Shown: in pieces, positions 19,806 to 28,326 of the stretch
How the letters are laid out: the number at the start of each line of letters is the position of its first letter
Numbering within the stretch: position 1 is the first letter of the stretch
Assembly (NCBI GenBank): GCA_030535425.1
Contig: JAUNHQ010000001.1
Coordinates: forward strand, 102,229 to 137,292
DNA: 35,064 nt
Reading direction: 5' to 3'
From: Pseudomonadota bacterium
Lineage (GTDB): Bacteria; Pseudomonadota; Gammaproteobacteria; Burkholderiales; Burkholderiaceae_C
The notes under the pieces: generated by a model
What the model saw: only the letters and a program-made list of their open reading frames with translations
Database searches by the model: none
Told to the model about the DNA's origin: nothing
Program-made: the position numbers and the translations under genes

Positions 19806-19968
19806 AAAACAGCGGGACGCCTGCCCCGCCCCTCCCCAGCGGGGGAAGGAAGACAGCCAAAAGGCCGCAGAGCAGGCCAACCCAGAACGCCGTGGCCGGG
19901 GCCCCCCGGCCACCAGCGTTGTCCCCTCTCAGGAGGGAAGGCGCGCCAGCGCCTCAGGGGGGAGCTTT
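19806..19968. repeat. GC-rich compound palindromic element between bamB and der
   Basis: This block of about 160 bases holds several nested inverted repeats: CCTCCCCAGCGGGGGAAGG-type arms, TGGCCGGGG with CCCCGGCCA around CC (19892-19911), and GGCGC-GCCA-GCGCC (19940-19953). It ends in a CTCAGGGGGGAG stretch next to the bamB stop. I recall closely similar blocks between genes of Comamonadaceae. No protein frame in it looks real. It probably acts as a large RNA hairpin or passive repeat. Confidence 0.55.
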
Positions 19969-21126
19969 TTACTCCGGCACAAAGCCGTACACCCCGCCAT
20001 TGCGCGTGACCACCACCAGCGTATTGCCCGCCACCACAGGTGTGGCCGCAATGCCGGAGCTGTCGGTGTTCATGCGGTTCAGGGGACGGCCATCTTCGCG
20101 CGAAAGCATGTGCACCAGGCCCGTGCTGTCGCCCATGATGACAGAGCGGCCCAGCACCAGCGGGGCTGTCAGATAGCGCCACTTCAGGCGCTCACTGGCC
20201 CAGGCGCGCTCGCCCGAAGCCGCGTTCCAGGCCAGCACACGTCCATCGGATTCGGCGCCGTACACGCGCTCATCGTCACCGGCCACACCCGTGGCGCCGT
20301 TGGCCGGGCGCGTCCAGGCCACGTTGCCGCTGCTGGCATCCACGCAGCCCACAGCGGCCTGGAAAGCCCGCGCGCACACCACGCCGTTCTGGCGGCGCAC
20401 ACCGCCTACCAGATCGATCAGGCGCTCCACGTCATTGGTGCCGCGCGCCGCCGCCAGGGGCGCTTCCCAACGCACGCTGCCATCGTCCGGGTCCACACCT
20501 ACCATGCGCCCGGCCATGCCCGCCACCAGGGTGTTGCCCACGGCCATGAGCAAGCCCGCCTGGCGCAGCACCAGCGGTTCGGCAGGGCGCTGCACGTTCC
20601 ACAGCAACTGGCCACTTTGCCCGTCCAGGGCGATGAGCGAGCGGTCCGCCCCCAGCACGAACACGCGGCCACCGGCCACCAGCGGCGCGGTATAGCTTTG
20701 CGTCGGCAAGCGGCGGCGCCACAGCTCGCGCCCGCCTTCCAGCGCCACCACCTGGTTGGCCCGGGTGACGACGGCGCTCATGCGGCCATCGCTGCCCACA
20801 CCGGCTGACAGCGCGTCCCCCGCGCTGGCGCGGCCCAGTTCGGCGCCGTTGCTGGCATCCAGCGTGACCACCGTGCCATCGCTGCCGGCCAGCGTCACCT
20901 GCTGGCCATGCACACTCACTTGCAGCGGCAGTTGAACGGCTGGTATGCGTGCCGTCCATGCCTGGCGCACACCCACCAGTGCCTCATTGGGCGGCAGATC
21001 GGCAGGCTTGGGGCGTGCCGATCCAGCCGCGCAGCCGGCCAGCAAGGCCGCTGCCAGCAAGCCCGTGCCCCATGCCAGGGCACGCGCAGCCGCTGGCAAA
21101 GATGTCAAAGCGCGGCGGTTGATCAT
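19969..21126 (-). CDS. bamB: Outer-membrane assembly lipoprotein BamB
   Basis: BamB is a beta-propeller lipoprotein of the BAM complex that helps insert outer-membrane proteins. The 385-residue protein has a lipoprotein signal with lipobox LLAGC (C at about 32). Repeated PQQ-like blades follow (TLDASNGAELGRA, ALDGQSGQLLWNV, GVDPDDGSVRWEA, AWNAASGERAWAS). Its start overlaps the yfgM stop by four bases (ATGA). The pair yfgM-bamB upstream of der is the usual order. It is normal in length and motifs. Confidence 0.96.
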   Translation of the reverse strand: MINRRALTSLPAAARALAWGTGLLAAALLAGCAAGSARPKPADLPPNEALVGVRQAWTARIPAVQLPLQVSVHGQQVTLAGSDGTVVTLDASNGAELGRASAGDALSAGVGSDGRMSAVVTRANQVVALEGGRELWRRRLPTQSYTAPLVAGGRVFVLGADRSLIALDGQSGQLLWNVQRPAEPLVLRQAGLLMAVGNTLVAGMAGRMVGVDPDDGSVRWEAPLAAARGTNDVERLIDLVGGVRRQNGVVCARAFQAAVGCVDASSGNVAWTRPANGATGVAGDDERVYGAESDGRVLAWNAASGERAWASERLKWRYLTAPLVLGRSVIMGDSTGLVHMLSREDGRPLNRMNTDSSGIAATPVVAGNTLVVVTRNGGVYGFVPE

Positions 21127-21797
21127 GATGCAGTCCTCGCGCCCCCCGCCTCGGGGTCGATGCCCAGGGCATTGAGCTTGATGCCTACCAGGCGCCGGTA
21201 TTCGCCGCTGTCGGCACCCATGCCCTGATAAGCCTTGCCGTACTCCGTGGCTGCTTCTTCACGCTTGCCTTGCAGCAGCAGCACATCGCCCCGGCGATCG
21301 GCGGCCAGCGCCACGTAATAGGCCGGAAAGCTGCCAGACAAGGTCTTGAGCGCCTCGTCATACGCCTTTTCGCCCGTGAGTACCGATGCCAGACGCAGGC
21401 GCGCGACAGATTTCAGACCGTCATTGGGCGCCTTGTCAGCCACCCAGGCCAGCGCAGCCTTGGCTTCGGTGGCCTTGTCTTTTTCGGCCAGCACCTTGGC
21501 CGCCAGCAAGGCGCCCTGGGCGCCGTAAGTGGTGCCGCCGTACTTGGCCTGCATGTCGCCCAGCGCCTGCTCCACGCGGGCCACATCGCCCGCCTCAGCT
21601 GCGGTGCTGATTTGCTCGTAGAGCACGGCCGCCAGTGTGGCCTGGCGCCGCTGCCAATACTGCCAGCCGTTCCAGGCGGCATACGCGCCCAGCACCACGA
21701 TAAGCACCCAGGTGATGAGATTGCCCCACCGGTTCCAGAAATGTTTGAGCTGGTCGATCTGTTCCTGCTCTTCAAGGTCGAAATGCTGCGTGGCCAT
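21123..21797 (-). CDS. yfgM: YfgM-like periplasmic tetratricopeptide ancillary protein
   Basis: This 224-residue inner-membrane protein has a short cytoplasmic N-terminus (ATQHFDLEEQEQIDQLKHFW), one membrane helix (about 25-45) and a periplasmic TPR-like helical domain. In E. coli YfgM works with PpiD at the Sec translocon. The ATG at 21797 is chosen because it gives the family N-terminus; an upstream in-frame start at 21878 adds a 27-residue stretch without similarity. It overlaps bamB by 4 bases. The gene upstream on this strand is trmD, whereas hisS is usual there. Confidence 0.92.
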   Translation of the reverse strand: MATQHFDLEEQEQIDQLKHFWNRWGNLITWVLIVVLGAYAAWNGWQYWQRRQATLAAVLYEQISTAAEAGDVARVEQALGDMQAKYGGTTYGAQGALLAAKVLAEKDKATEAKAALAWVADKAPNDGLKSVARLRLASVLTGEKAYDEALKTLSGSFPAYYVALAADRRGDVLLLQGKREEAATEYGKAYQGMGADSGEYRRLVGIKLNALGIDPEAGGARTAS

Positions 21798-21896
21798 GCG
21801 TGTGAAAAAGTGATGGGATGTGCCGCCAGACAAGCGGTGCGTGAAGCGGCAAAAGATGGCAATGGCGCCACCTGGCAAGCCGCTGATTCTAGGCGC

Positions 21897-22721
21897 TCAG
21901 CTCTCTTGGGCTTTGCCCTGCAAGGCAGCGGGCGCAGCGGCAGCCCGCAGATGCTGCTCGTCCTGCGCACTCAGGCGCCCAGCGGCGCGGGCCGCGTGCA
22001 GCAAGTCGGGGCGCTGCTGCGCGGTCAACCGCAGGCTTTGCGCGCGCCGCCAGCGTTCGATCTGCGCATGGTGGCCGCTGAGCAGCTCGGGCGGCACGCC
22101 CTGGCCTTGCCAGACTTCGGGGCGGGTGTAGTGCGGGCAGTCCAGCAAGCCGTCCAGTGCGGGGTTGAAGCTGTCGAGCTGGTGGCTGCCCTGGGTGTTG
22201 AGCACCCCCGGCTGCAGGCGCGCCACCGCATCCAGCAGCGCCAGCGCGGCAATTTCGCCGCCCGAGAGCACGAAGTCGCCCAGGCTGATCTGGTGCGTGA
22301 CGTGGCGGTCGATGAAGCGCTGGTCAATGCCTTCGTAGCGGCCGCACACCAGCACGGCGCCCGCACTGGCGGCCCAGTCTTGCACGCAGGCATGGTCCAG
22401 CCGCTGGCCGATGGGCGAAAACAGCACCACGGGCACGGGGCCGCCCTCGCCCGCTGCGGCCCGGTCGGCCTGCGCGGCGGCCAGGCAGCGCGCCAGCGGC
22501 TCGGCCAGCATCACCATGCCGGGGCCGCCGCCAAAGGGGCGGTCGTCCACGCGGCGGTAGTTGCCCTGGGCATGCTCGCGCGGGTTCCAGCAGCGCACCC
22601 GCACCTGCCCGCTGTCGTAGGCGCGGCGGGTGATGCCGGCTTGCAAAAAGGGGGCGATCAGCTCAGGAAACAGGGTGATGAGGTCAAAGCGCGGCCCGGC
22701 CCCGGTGGCAGTGTGCGTCAC
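21897..22721 (-). CDS. trmD: tRNA (guanine-37-N1)-methyltransferase
   Basis: TrmD is a SPOUT-class enzyme that methylates G37 of tRNAs to prevent frameshifting. The 274-residue protein contains [27 protein letters not shown], the knotted SAM site [14 protein letters not shown] with [14 protein letters not shown], and [13 protein letters not shown]. It starts with GTG, overlapping the hslO stop (GTGA). In most proteobacteria trmD lies in the rpsP-rimM-trmD-rplS operon; none of those partners is present here. The last residues are Ala-rich and extend slightly beyond the family core. Confidence 0.96.
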   Translation of the reverse strand: MTHTATGAGPRFDLITLFPELIAPFLQAGITRRAYDSGQVRVRCWNPREHAQGNYRRVDDRPFGGGPGMVMLAEPLARCLAAAQADRAAAGEGGPVPVVLFSPIGQRLDHACVQDWAASAGAVLVCGRYEGIDQRFIDRHVTHQISLGDFVLSGGEIAALALLDAVARLQPGVLNTQGSHQLDSFNPALDGLLDCPHYTRPEVWQGQGVPPELLSGHHAQIERWRRAQSLRLTAQQRPDLLHAARAAGRLSAQDEQHLRAAAAPAALQGKAQES

Positions 22722-23704
22722 TGCACCGACCCCGGCTGCGGCGGCAGCTGCTCGGGCGGGGTGAACAGGCGCTGCACGTCCACCGCGTCAAAGTGCTGCT
22801 GCTGGCCGCAAAAGTCGCAGCTGACTTCAATGTCGCCACGCTCGTGCACGATGGCATCGGCCTCTTGCCGGCCCAGGCCCTGGATCATGGCGGCCACGCG
22901 TTCGCGGCTGCACGTGCAGGCAAAGCGCGGGCCGCCGTCGCCGGCCTGCGGCTCAAAGCGCAGCAGTTTTTCTTCCCAGAACAGGCGGCGCAGCACGGTG
23001 TCGACGTCCAGCCCCAGCAGCTCTTCGCGCTTGAGGCTCTTGGCCAGCACGGCGATGCGCTGGTAGGCGTCTTCTTCGCCGTCGCTGCCGTCTTCGCGCG
23101 CCACGTTGCTTTGAGAGAGGTTGTCCTGCCCCTGCACCGGCAGGCGCTGAATCAGCAGGCCAGCGGCCACTTGCTCGTCGGCGGCCAGCACCAAGGTGGT
23201 GTCCAGCTGCTCGGACTGGCGCATGTAGTGCTCGATCACGCTGGCCACGCTGCCCAGGGGCGCGCCGGCGGCGTCCACCAGCGGTACCACGCCCTGGTAG
23301 GGCTGCTGGCCTTCGCGGCGCTGGGCTGGATCAAGCGTGATGGCGCAGCGCCCGCGCCCGTGGGCATTGACCATGTCGGCCAAGCCCATGCCGGGCGTGA
23401 CTTCGCCTTGCAGCGAAGCGGTGGCGCGCAGGCGCAAGTCGCTGTGCACTTCGGCCACGGCCAGCTTGACGGGGCCGTCGCCAAACACCTGCATGACCAG
23501 CGCGCCGTCGAACTTGATGTTGCCCTGCATCAGCACGCTGGCGGCCAGCAGCTCGCCCAGCAGCTCGGCCACAGGCGGCGGCCAGGCGCCGGTTTGCGTG
23601 TTGGCGGCGCGGCGGCGCAGCACCTCTTGCCAAGCGTCGGTCAGACGCACCAGCTGGCCGCGCACGGGCAGGCCGTCGAAGATGAATTTGTGAAGCTCAG
23701 ACAT
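22718..23704 (-). CDS. hslO: Redox-regulated chaperone Hsp33
   Basis: Hsp33 is a cytoplasmic holdase activated by oxidative unfolding. The 328-residue protein begins [20 protein letters not shown], the usual family opening. Its C-terminal zinc centre has CTCSRERV and [10 protein letters not shown], giving the CxC and CxxC pairs that release zinc on oxidation. Its stop overlaps the GTG start of trmD, so the two are likely co-translated. It is slightly longer than the E. coli protein, with an acidic insertion near [11 protein letters not shown]. The gamma-carbonic anhydrase gene ends 66 bases upstream on the same strand. Confidence 0.96.
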   Translation of the reverse strand: MSELHKFIFDGLPVRGQLVRLTDAWQEVLRRRAANTQTGAWPPPVAELLGELLAASVLMQGNIKFDGALVMQVFGDGPVKLAVAEVHSDLRLRATASLQGEVTPGMGLADMVNAHGRGRCAITLDPAQRREGQQPYQGVVPLVDAAGAPLGSVASVIEHYMRQSEQLDTTLVLAADEQVAAGLLIQRLPVQGQDNLSQSNVAREDGSDGEEDAYQRIAVLAKSLKREELLGLDVDTVLRRLFWEEKLLRFEPQAGDGGPRFACTCSRERVAAMIQGLGRQEADAIVHERGDIEVSCDFCGQQQHFDAVDVQRLFTPPEQLPPQPGSVQ

Positions 23705-23770
23705 AAGCCCGGTATCTGGGGGCAGGGGCCGGGTTAATCAACCATGGCGCCACTGCTGCGCGCCCTGGCC

Positions 23771-24298
23771 CTATAGCGGCTTGAGCGTGGCGCGAAAGCG
23801 CCGTGCATTTTCAATGTAGTGCCGCGCGCTTTCGCGCAAGCCTTCGATCTGCTCGGGCGTGAGCTGGCGCACCACGCGCGCGGGCGCACCCATGATCACG
23901 CTGCCATCGGCAAATGTCTTGCCCTCCGTCACCAGTGCGCCCGCGCCCACCAGGCAGTTTTTGCCAATGCGCGCGCCGTTGAGCACCACCGCGCCAATAC
24001 CGATCAGGCTCTCATCGCCAATGGTGCAGCCGTGCAGCATCACCTTGTGCCCCACGGTCACGTGGCGGCCCACGGTCAGCGGTTGGCCGATGTCGGCATG
24101 CAGCACGCTCAAATCCTGGATGTTGCTGCCCTCGCCAATGGTGATGGTGTCGGTGTCCCCCCGCAGCACGCAGCCAAACCACACGCTGGCTTCCGCGCCC
24201 AGGTGCACGTTACCCATCACCTGCGCCGAATCGGCAATCCACGCCGTCGCATCCACCTGCGGGGCCACGCCATCCAGTTCATACACCGCCACGGGCAT
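23771..24298 (-). CDS. Gamma-carbonic anhydrase-like hexapeptide-repeat protein
   Basis: This 175-residue left-handed beta-helix protein of the YrdA/PaaY/gamma-carbonic anhydrase family contains repeated hexapeptides ([20 protein letters not shown] and onward). Metal ligand histidines are in SVLHADIG and [14 protein letters not shown]-terminal helix follows ([18 protein letters not shown]). Members bind zinc or iron and some hydrate CO2, but others have no measured activity, so the function is open. It is divergent from the DUF455 gene across a 44-base gap and upstream of hslO. Confidence 0.9.
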   Translation of the reverse strand: MPVAVYELDGVAPQVDATAWIADSAQVMGNVHLGAEASVWFGCVLRGDTDTITIGEGSNIQDLSVLHADIGQPLTVGRHVTVGHKVMLHGCTIGDESLIGIGAVVLNGARIGKNCLVGAGALVTEGKTFADGSVIMGAPARVVRQLTPEQIEGLRESARHYIENARRFRATLKPL

Positions 24299-24342
24299 CT
24301 CCTTTTTTTCTGTTCAACCAAGGGCTGCCTACAATTTTAGGG

Positions 24343-25149
24343 ATGCACCTGCGCGCCCTTGCCCTCCAAGCCCTTGGCGAACCCGATGTTGAGCAAAAAC
24401 TGGCCTTAGCGCTTGATCTGCACGTGCGAGCAGCTACTTATTCGATAGCACCTGAGGCGGTATTGCCCGAATCCGCCGCCCTGCCCGGCCGCCCGGCCCG
24501 GCCCGTGCTGACCAACCCGGCCCAGGTGCCCCAGCGCAGCGTGCACACGGCCGAAGGGCGCGCCGCGCTCGTGCATGCCATCTGCCACATCGAGTTCAAC
24601 GCCATCAACCTGGCGCTGGACGCCGTGTGGCGCTTTGCCGGCATGCCCGAGGCGTACTACCTGGACTGGCTGCGCGTGGCCGCTGAAGAAGCGCAGCACT
24701 TTCGCCTGCTGCACCAGCACCTGCAAACGCAGCTGGGCCACCGTTATGGCGACTTTGCCGCGCACGACGGACTGTGGGCCATGTGCGAAAAAACCCAGGG
24801 CGACATCACCGCCCGCATGGCCCTGGTGCCGCGCACGCTGGAAGCGCGCGGCCTGGACGCCACGCCCCTGATCCAGCGCAAACTGCGCGCCGTGGGCACA
24901 CCCGACGCGCTGGCCGCCTGCGACATTCTGGACATCATCTTGCGCGACGAAATCGGCCACGTGGCCATTGGCAACCGCTGGTACGGCTGGCTGTGCCAGC
25001 GCCAGGGGCTGGACCCGGTGGCCCATTACCGCACCCTGGCCCAGCACTACGGCGCGCCGCGCCTGAAAGGCCCGTTCAACCTGGCCGCGCGCGCGCAAGC
25101 CGGCTTTGCCCCCGGCGAGCTGGCAGCGCTGGGCGCTAAGGCGCCCTGA
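24343..25149 (+). CDS. DUF455 ferritin-like protein
   Basis: This 268-residue protein is of the DUF455 family, a four-helix-bundle di-iron fold whose reaction is unknown. Likely metal ligands lie in HAICHIEFNAINLALDAVWR (about 80-99), RVAAEEAQHFRLL (about 111-123) and RDEIGHVAIGNRWY (about 203-216), each giving E and H in helix-spaced pairs. The family's LPGRPARPVL and KGPFN stretches are present. Residues about 17-37 (around ALDLHVRAATYSIAP) are encoded by a copy of the dispersed repeat, in frame, within a weakly conserved N-terminal segment. It converges on tatD. Confidence 0.88.
   Translation: MHLRALALQALGEPDVEQKLALALDLHVRAATYSIAPEAVLPESAALPGRPARPVLTNPAQVPQRSVHTAEGRAALVHAICHIEFNAINLALDAVWRFAGMPEAYYLDWLRVAAEEAQHFRLLHQHLQTQLGHRYGDFAAHDGLWAMCEKTQGDITARMALVPRTLEARGLDATPLIQRKLRAVGTPDALAACDILDIILRDEIGHVAIGNRWYGWLCQRQGLDPVAHYRTLAQHYGAPRLKGPFNLAARAQAGFAPGELAALGAKAP
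24393..24452 (-). repeat. Dispersed ~60-bp repeat, copy G, inside the DUF455 gene
   Basis: On the minus strand it reads GGTGCTATCGAATAAGTAGC, TGCTCGCACGTGCAGATC, AAGCGCTAAGGCC and AGTTTTTGC. It retains almost every conserved position of the family although it is translated in the plus-strand gene. Confidence 0.7.
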
Positions 25150-25216
25150 AAACACCGGTGCAAGCCATACGGATTCAACATGGGCGAGCTCAGACGCGCC
25201 CGGCCATCCCATCTCA

Positions 25217-26098
25217 TCACGCCATGCCGTCATCCGGCATGGCCGGCGCATCCGGCGCGTCCAGCGCACGGGGGCACAGCGCCGCCAGACGGGGCAGTGC
25301 GGCCAGGCTGTTGGCGTGGGCGGCCTGGGCCAGCACGGGCAGCGGCAGGCCGCGCAGGGCAGCCAATTCGGCGGCAATGCGGGGCAGCTCGCCCGGTGTG
25401 TTGCGCCCTTGCGGCTGGCCCGCAGCGCGCTGCCCGGCGGGGGCGTACAGCCAGTGCGGGGGGATGTCGGGTGCATCCGTTTCCAGCACCAGCGCGTGCA
25501 GCGGCAGCGTGGCCGCCAGCGTGCGCAGGCGGGTCGCTCGCGCATAGGTGGCGGCGCCGCCAAAGCCCAGTTTGAAGCCCATGTCCAGCAGCATGTGCGC
25601 CTGCTGCGCGCTGCCGTTGAAGGCATGGGCCACGCCGCCAACGGCGCCCATCTCGCGCAGGCCTTTGAGCACGGCATCCACCGCGCGGCGCACGTGCAAG
25701 ATGACGGGCAGGCCATGCTGGCGCGCCAGCTTCAGCTGCTGCCTGAAGAACCACTGCTGCCGCTCCCACAGCGGCGGGGCCGTCAGCGCGGGCACAAAGC
25801 CGTCCAGCCCGATCTCGCCCACTGCCACCAGGCGCGGATCGCCGGCATGCCGATCCAGCGCCTGCGCCAGCTGCGCCAGCGCGTCCTCGTGCGCCTGCGC
25901 CACGTACAAGGGGTGTATGCCCAGGGCGTAGGCATCGCCAAAGCAGTGCGCGGTCTGCCGTGCATCGTCCAGGGTGCTGACTTGCACGGCCGGGATGACG
26001 CACAGCGCCACGCCCTGCGCACGCGCCTGGGCGCGCACCTGGGCCGCATCAGCGGCAAATTCGGGGGCGTCCAGATGGCAATGGGTGTCGATCCACAT
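25217..26098 (-). CDS. tatD: TatD-family metal-dependent hydrolase
   Basis: This TIM-barrel amidohydrolase-like enzyme is expected to act as a metal-dependent deoxyribonuclease. The 293-residue protein starts MWIDTHCHLDAPEF, with metal ligands HxH (H6, H8). It continues with AVGEIGLDGF (Glu ligand), PVILHVRRA, HAFNGSAQQA and ETDAPDIPP, all in the normal order. The C-terminal 15 residues are Ala/Pro-rich and unconserved. The gene lies 16 bases downstream of the AlkB-like gene, so both may share a transcript and a DNA-damage theme. It converges on the DUF455 gene. Confidence 0.93.
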   Translation of the reverse strand: MWIDTHCHLDAPEFAADAAQVRAQARAQGVALCVIPAVQVSTLDDARQTAHCFGDAYALGIHPLYVAQAHEDALAQLAQALDRHAGDPRLVAVGEIGLDGFVPALTAPPLWERQQWFFRQQLKLARQHGLPVILHVRRAVDAVLKGLREMGAVGGVAHAFNGSAQQAHMLLDMGFKLGFGGAATYARATRLRTLAATLPLHALVLETDAPDIPPHWLYAPAGQRAAGQPQGRNTPGELPRIAAELAALRGLPLPVLAQAAHANSLAALPRLAALCPRALDAPDAPAMPDDGMA

Positions 26099-26114
26099 GG
26101 GCGGCCATCATGCC

Positions 26115-26729
26115 CTAAGCCTCCGGGTGCGCGGGCGCAGGCCGGCGCACGCGAAACGCCAGGCTCATGCGCGGGCCGACGGTCTGCGTGGTTTTGGGAA
26201 TACCGTGCAGGTGCGTGTGCTGGCTGGCATGGCTCATGACCAGCACGCTGCCGGGCGCCAGCAGCACGCGCTGCGCCGGCCCGCCGCCACGGGGGCGCAC
26301 GAGCATGTCGCGCGCAGCGCCCAGCGAGAGGATAGCGATGGGCCAGCCGGGCGCCAGCTCTTGCACGCGGTCGCCGTGCATGGCCACGCTGTCGCGCCCG
26401 TCGCGGTACAGGTTCAGCCCCACGCGGGTGTAGGGCGCGGGGGCCACTTGCCGCACGGCAGCCAGGGCTTCGTCCAGCAGGCCGGGGCGCGCCGGGTCGT
26501 CCAGCGCCACGCTAGCCACCAGGCGCGGCACGGGCACCACGCGCTCGTACATGCGCCGCGCTTGCAGCCGCCAGGCCAGCTGCGCTTGCAGGGCGTGCAG
26601 CCAGTGCTGCGCCTGCGCGGGCGGCAACACGCCGGGGTGATACACCACGCCGCCTTCGACATCACCCACCACCGGCACGGGCGCGTCGCAAGGCCATAGG
26701 CACGACTGACTTAAATACTGTTGATTCAT
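26115..26729 (-). CDS. alkB: AlkB-like 2-oxoglutarate/Fe(II) dioxygenase
   Basis: The predicted role is oxidative removal of alkyl groups from DNA or RNA bases. The 204-residue protein has the iron facial triad H118-x-D120 (MHGDRV) and H175 (HLHGIPK), plus the 2-oxoglutarate/substrate arginine pair R187 and R193 (RMSLAFR). TRVGLNLYRDG matches the family's N-Y-Y strand region. The ATG at 26729 is chosen for length; it lacks a clear ribosome-binding site. A perfect CTGT-N8-ACAG LexA-type box overlaps this start, so SOS control is likely. tatD follows 16 bases downstream. It could belong to the ALKBH2/3-like rather than the classical AlkB branch. Confidence 0.9.
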   Translation of the reverse strand: MNQQYLSQSCLWPCDAPVPVVGDVEGGVVYHPGVLPPAQAQHWLHALQAQLAWRLQARRMYERVVPVPRLVASVALDDPARPGLLDEALAAVRQVAPAPYTRVGLNLYRDGRDSVAMHGDRVQELAPGWPIAILSLGAARDMLVRPRGGGPAQRVLLAPGSVLVMSHASQHTHLHGIPKTTQTVGPRMSLAFRVRRPAPAHPEA

Positions 26730-26733
26730 ACAG
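26718..26733. promoter_or_regulatory. LexA-type SOS box over the alkB-like start codon
   Basis: CTGTTGATTCATACAG fits the proteobacterial LexA consensus CTGT-N8-ACAG at all eight fixed positions and extends to TACTGT on one side. It spans about -4 to +12 around the alkB-like ATG. On the coding strand a TAATAT sequence lies about 12 bases before the ATG and could be a -10 box, which would put the operator at the transcription start. Confidence 0.7.
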
Positions 26734-26900
26734 TGAATATTAGCGCCTGGAAAGCGGTCTGTGCGGTGCAATGAAAGAGACGGCAAACCCTCACCCTCAT
26801 AAGTCAAAACAGGCATTTGCGCTTGACTGCATTCAAAGTTTGCTATTCTTTTTGAATAAACAAACCCCATGCCATGCCTCGCACAGCCTGGCGGCCTGGC

Positions 26901-27473
26901 TCAAATGTCTGGCAGCACGCGCGCCTGTCCAAAGGGCAAGGCATCGGCTGGCCAGTGCGCGGCGCTGGCTGGGCAGCGCGTGCCGCGCGACAGCAGCAGT
27001 GCCGCGCGCATGACTCCCGCGTGGGTGATCCACAGCATGGGCTGCGCCTGCGCGCGCGCTTCGTCCCAGGCGCTGCCCACGCGGGCCATGAAGGCGCGCA
27101 CGCTTTCGCCGTGGCCACCGGGGCGGGCGTGGGCAAAGTCGTCGGTCCAGGCACGCAGCTCGGCTTCGGGGATGGTGCTCCAGCTCCGGCCTTCCCAGGC
27201 GCCGAAGTCCATCTCGCGCAGGCGTTCGTCGGTCAGCGCGGGCAAATCGGGCCGCAGCGCGTGCAGCGCCTGCGCCAGTTGCTGGCAGCGCCGCAGGGGT
27301 GAGGTGCGCACCCGCAGGCCCGCCGGCAATTGCGCGGCCACGGCCTGGGCGGCTCGGGCGGTGGCCGCCGCATCGGCGGGCCAGTCGCTGGCGCCATAGC
27401 ACAACGCGCCTGCCCCGTCCGCCGCGCCGGGCGGGGGCAGCACCGGCGCATGGCGCAGCAGCCACAGGGTCAT
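26901..27473 (-). CDS. cobC: Alpha-ribazole phosphatase, histidine-phosphatase family
   Basis: The predicted role is removal of the 5'-phosphate from alpha-ribazole-P or adenosylcobalamin-5'-phosphate, at the end of cobalamin nucleotide-loop assembly. The 190-residue protein has the phosphohistidine motif LLRHAPV (H8), with A in place of the more common G. It also has SPLRRCQQLA, DERLREMDFGAWEG and the second catalytic histidine in WITHAGVMRA. The ATG at 27473 lies 22 bases after cobS, and this placement supports the cobalamin role over a general phosphoglycerate-mutase-like one. The 171-base gap downstream contains the alkB control region. Naming follows Salmonella. Confidence 0.85.
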   Translation of the reverse strand: MTLWLLRHAPVLPPPGAADGAGALCYGASDWPADAAATARAAQAVAAQLPAGLRVRTSPLRRCQQLAQALHALRPDLPALTDERLREMDFGAWEGRSWSTIPEAELRAWTDDFAHARPGGHGESVRAFMARVGSAWDEARAQAQPMLWITHAGVMRAALLLSRGTRCPASAAHWPADALPFGQARVLPDI

Positions 27474-27495
27474 GGCCACAGCCTCATCGCCCCCG

Positions 27496-28293
27496 TCACC
27501 GCAGCGCCAAGCCCAGCAGCAGCGCCACTTCGCACAGTTGCTGGGTGGCGCCCAGGGTGTCGCCAGTAAAGCCTTGCAGGCGGCGGCGCAGCAGGCGGGC
27601 CATGGCCAGCAGGGCCAGGGCGCACAGCAGCAAGGCCCAGACCGTGGGTGCGGCCCCCAGCGCCCACACCCACAGCAGCACGGCAGGCAGCGCCCAGGCC
27701 AGGCCCACGGCCAGCCCGGCGCGCGAGACGGCATCGGCCAGCGGCTTGGACTTGCTGGCGTCGGCATCGCTCACGTAGGGCAGTGCCCGCATGATGCAAA
27801 GCGGCGCCAGGCGCGAGAGCACGTGCGCGCCCAGCACCGCCACCGCTGCGCTGGCCGCGCCCAGGCTGCCGGCCAGCAGCGCGGTCAAGGCGGTTTTCAG
27901 CCCCAGCACCAGCAGCAGGGTCACGGCGGCGTAGCTGCCGATGCGCGAATCTTTCATGATGGCCAGCGCGCGCTCGCGCGTGGCGCTGCCGCCCAGGCCG
28001 TCGGCCGTGTCGGCCAGGCCGTCTTCATGAAACGCGCCGGTCAGCCAGGCGCTGGCGGCCAGGCTCAGCAGCGCCGCCACCAGCGCGCCCAGCCCGGTGC
28101 CCGGCAGCGCCCGCAGCGCCGCCCACAGCACCGCCGCCGCCGCCGCGCCCACCACCCAGCCCACGCCGGGGAAATGCCCGGCGCTGGCGCGCAGCATGGC
28201 CGGGCTGTAGCCCACCCACGCGGCCAGCCGCCCGGTGACGGGAATGCGGGTGAAAAACTGCAAGGCCAGCAGCCAGTGGCGCAAGGCGTTCAT
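27496..28293 (-). CDS. cobS: Adenosylcobinamide-GDP ribazoletransferase (cobalamin synthase)
   Basis: CobS is an inner-membrane enzyme that joins adenosylcobinamide-GDP to alpha-ribazole. The 265-residue protein has several hydrophobic helices and the family signature GAFHEDGLADTADGLGGSATRERALAIMKDSRIGSYA at about 86-122, containing the metal-binding acidic residues. It opens with LLALQFFTRIPV, as usual. cobC follows on the same strand and the aldo/keto reductase gene ends 34 bases upstream. cobU and cobT are not in this window. Length and motifs are normal. Confidence 0.95.
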   Translation of the reverse strand: MNALRHWLLALQFFTRIPVTGRLAAWVGYSPAMLRASAGHFPGVGWVVGAAAAAVLWAALRALPGTGLGALVAALLSLAASAWLTGAFHEDGLADTADGLGGSATRERALAIMKDSRIGSYAAVTLLLVLGLKTALTALLAGSLGAASAAVAVLGAHVLSRLAPLCIMRALPYVSDADASKSKPLADAVSRAGLAVGLAWALPAVLLWVWALGAAPTVWALLLCALALLAMARLLRRRLQGFTGDTLGATQQLCEVALLLGLALR

Positions 28294-28326
28294 GGGCAGG
28301 CAAGGGCGTGGGTGGCGTGGGGTGCC

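Noticed and set aside
26823-26849. Plus-strand promoter-like TTGACT ... TATTCT in the alkB-cobC gap
   Set aside because: The spacer is only about 15 bases and no plus-strand gene follows; an antisense or small RNA cannot be supported from sequence alone.
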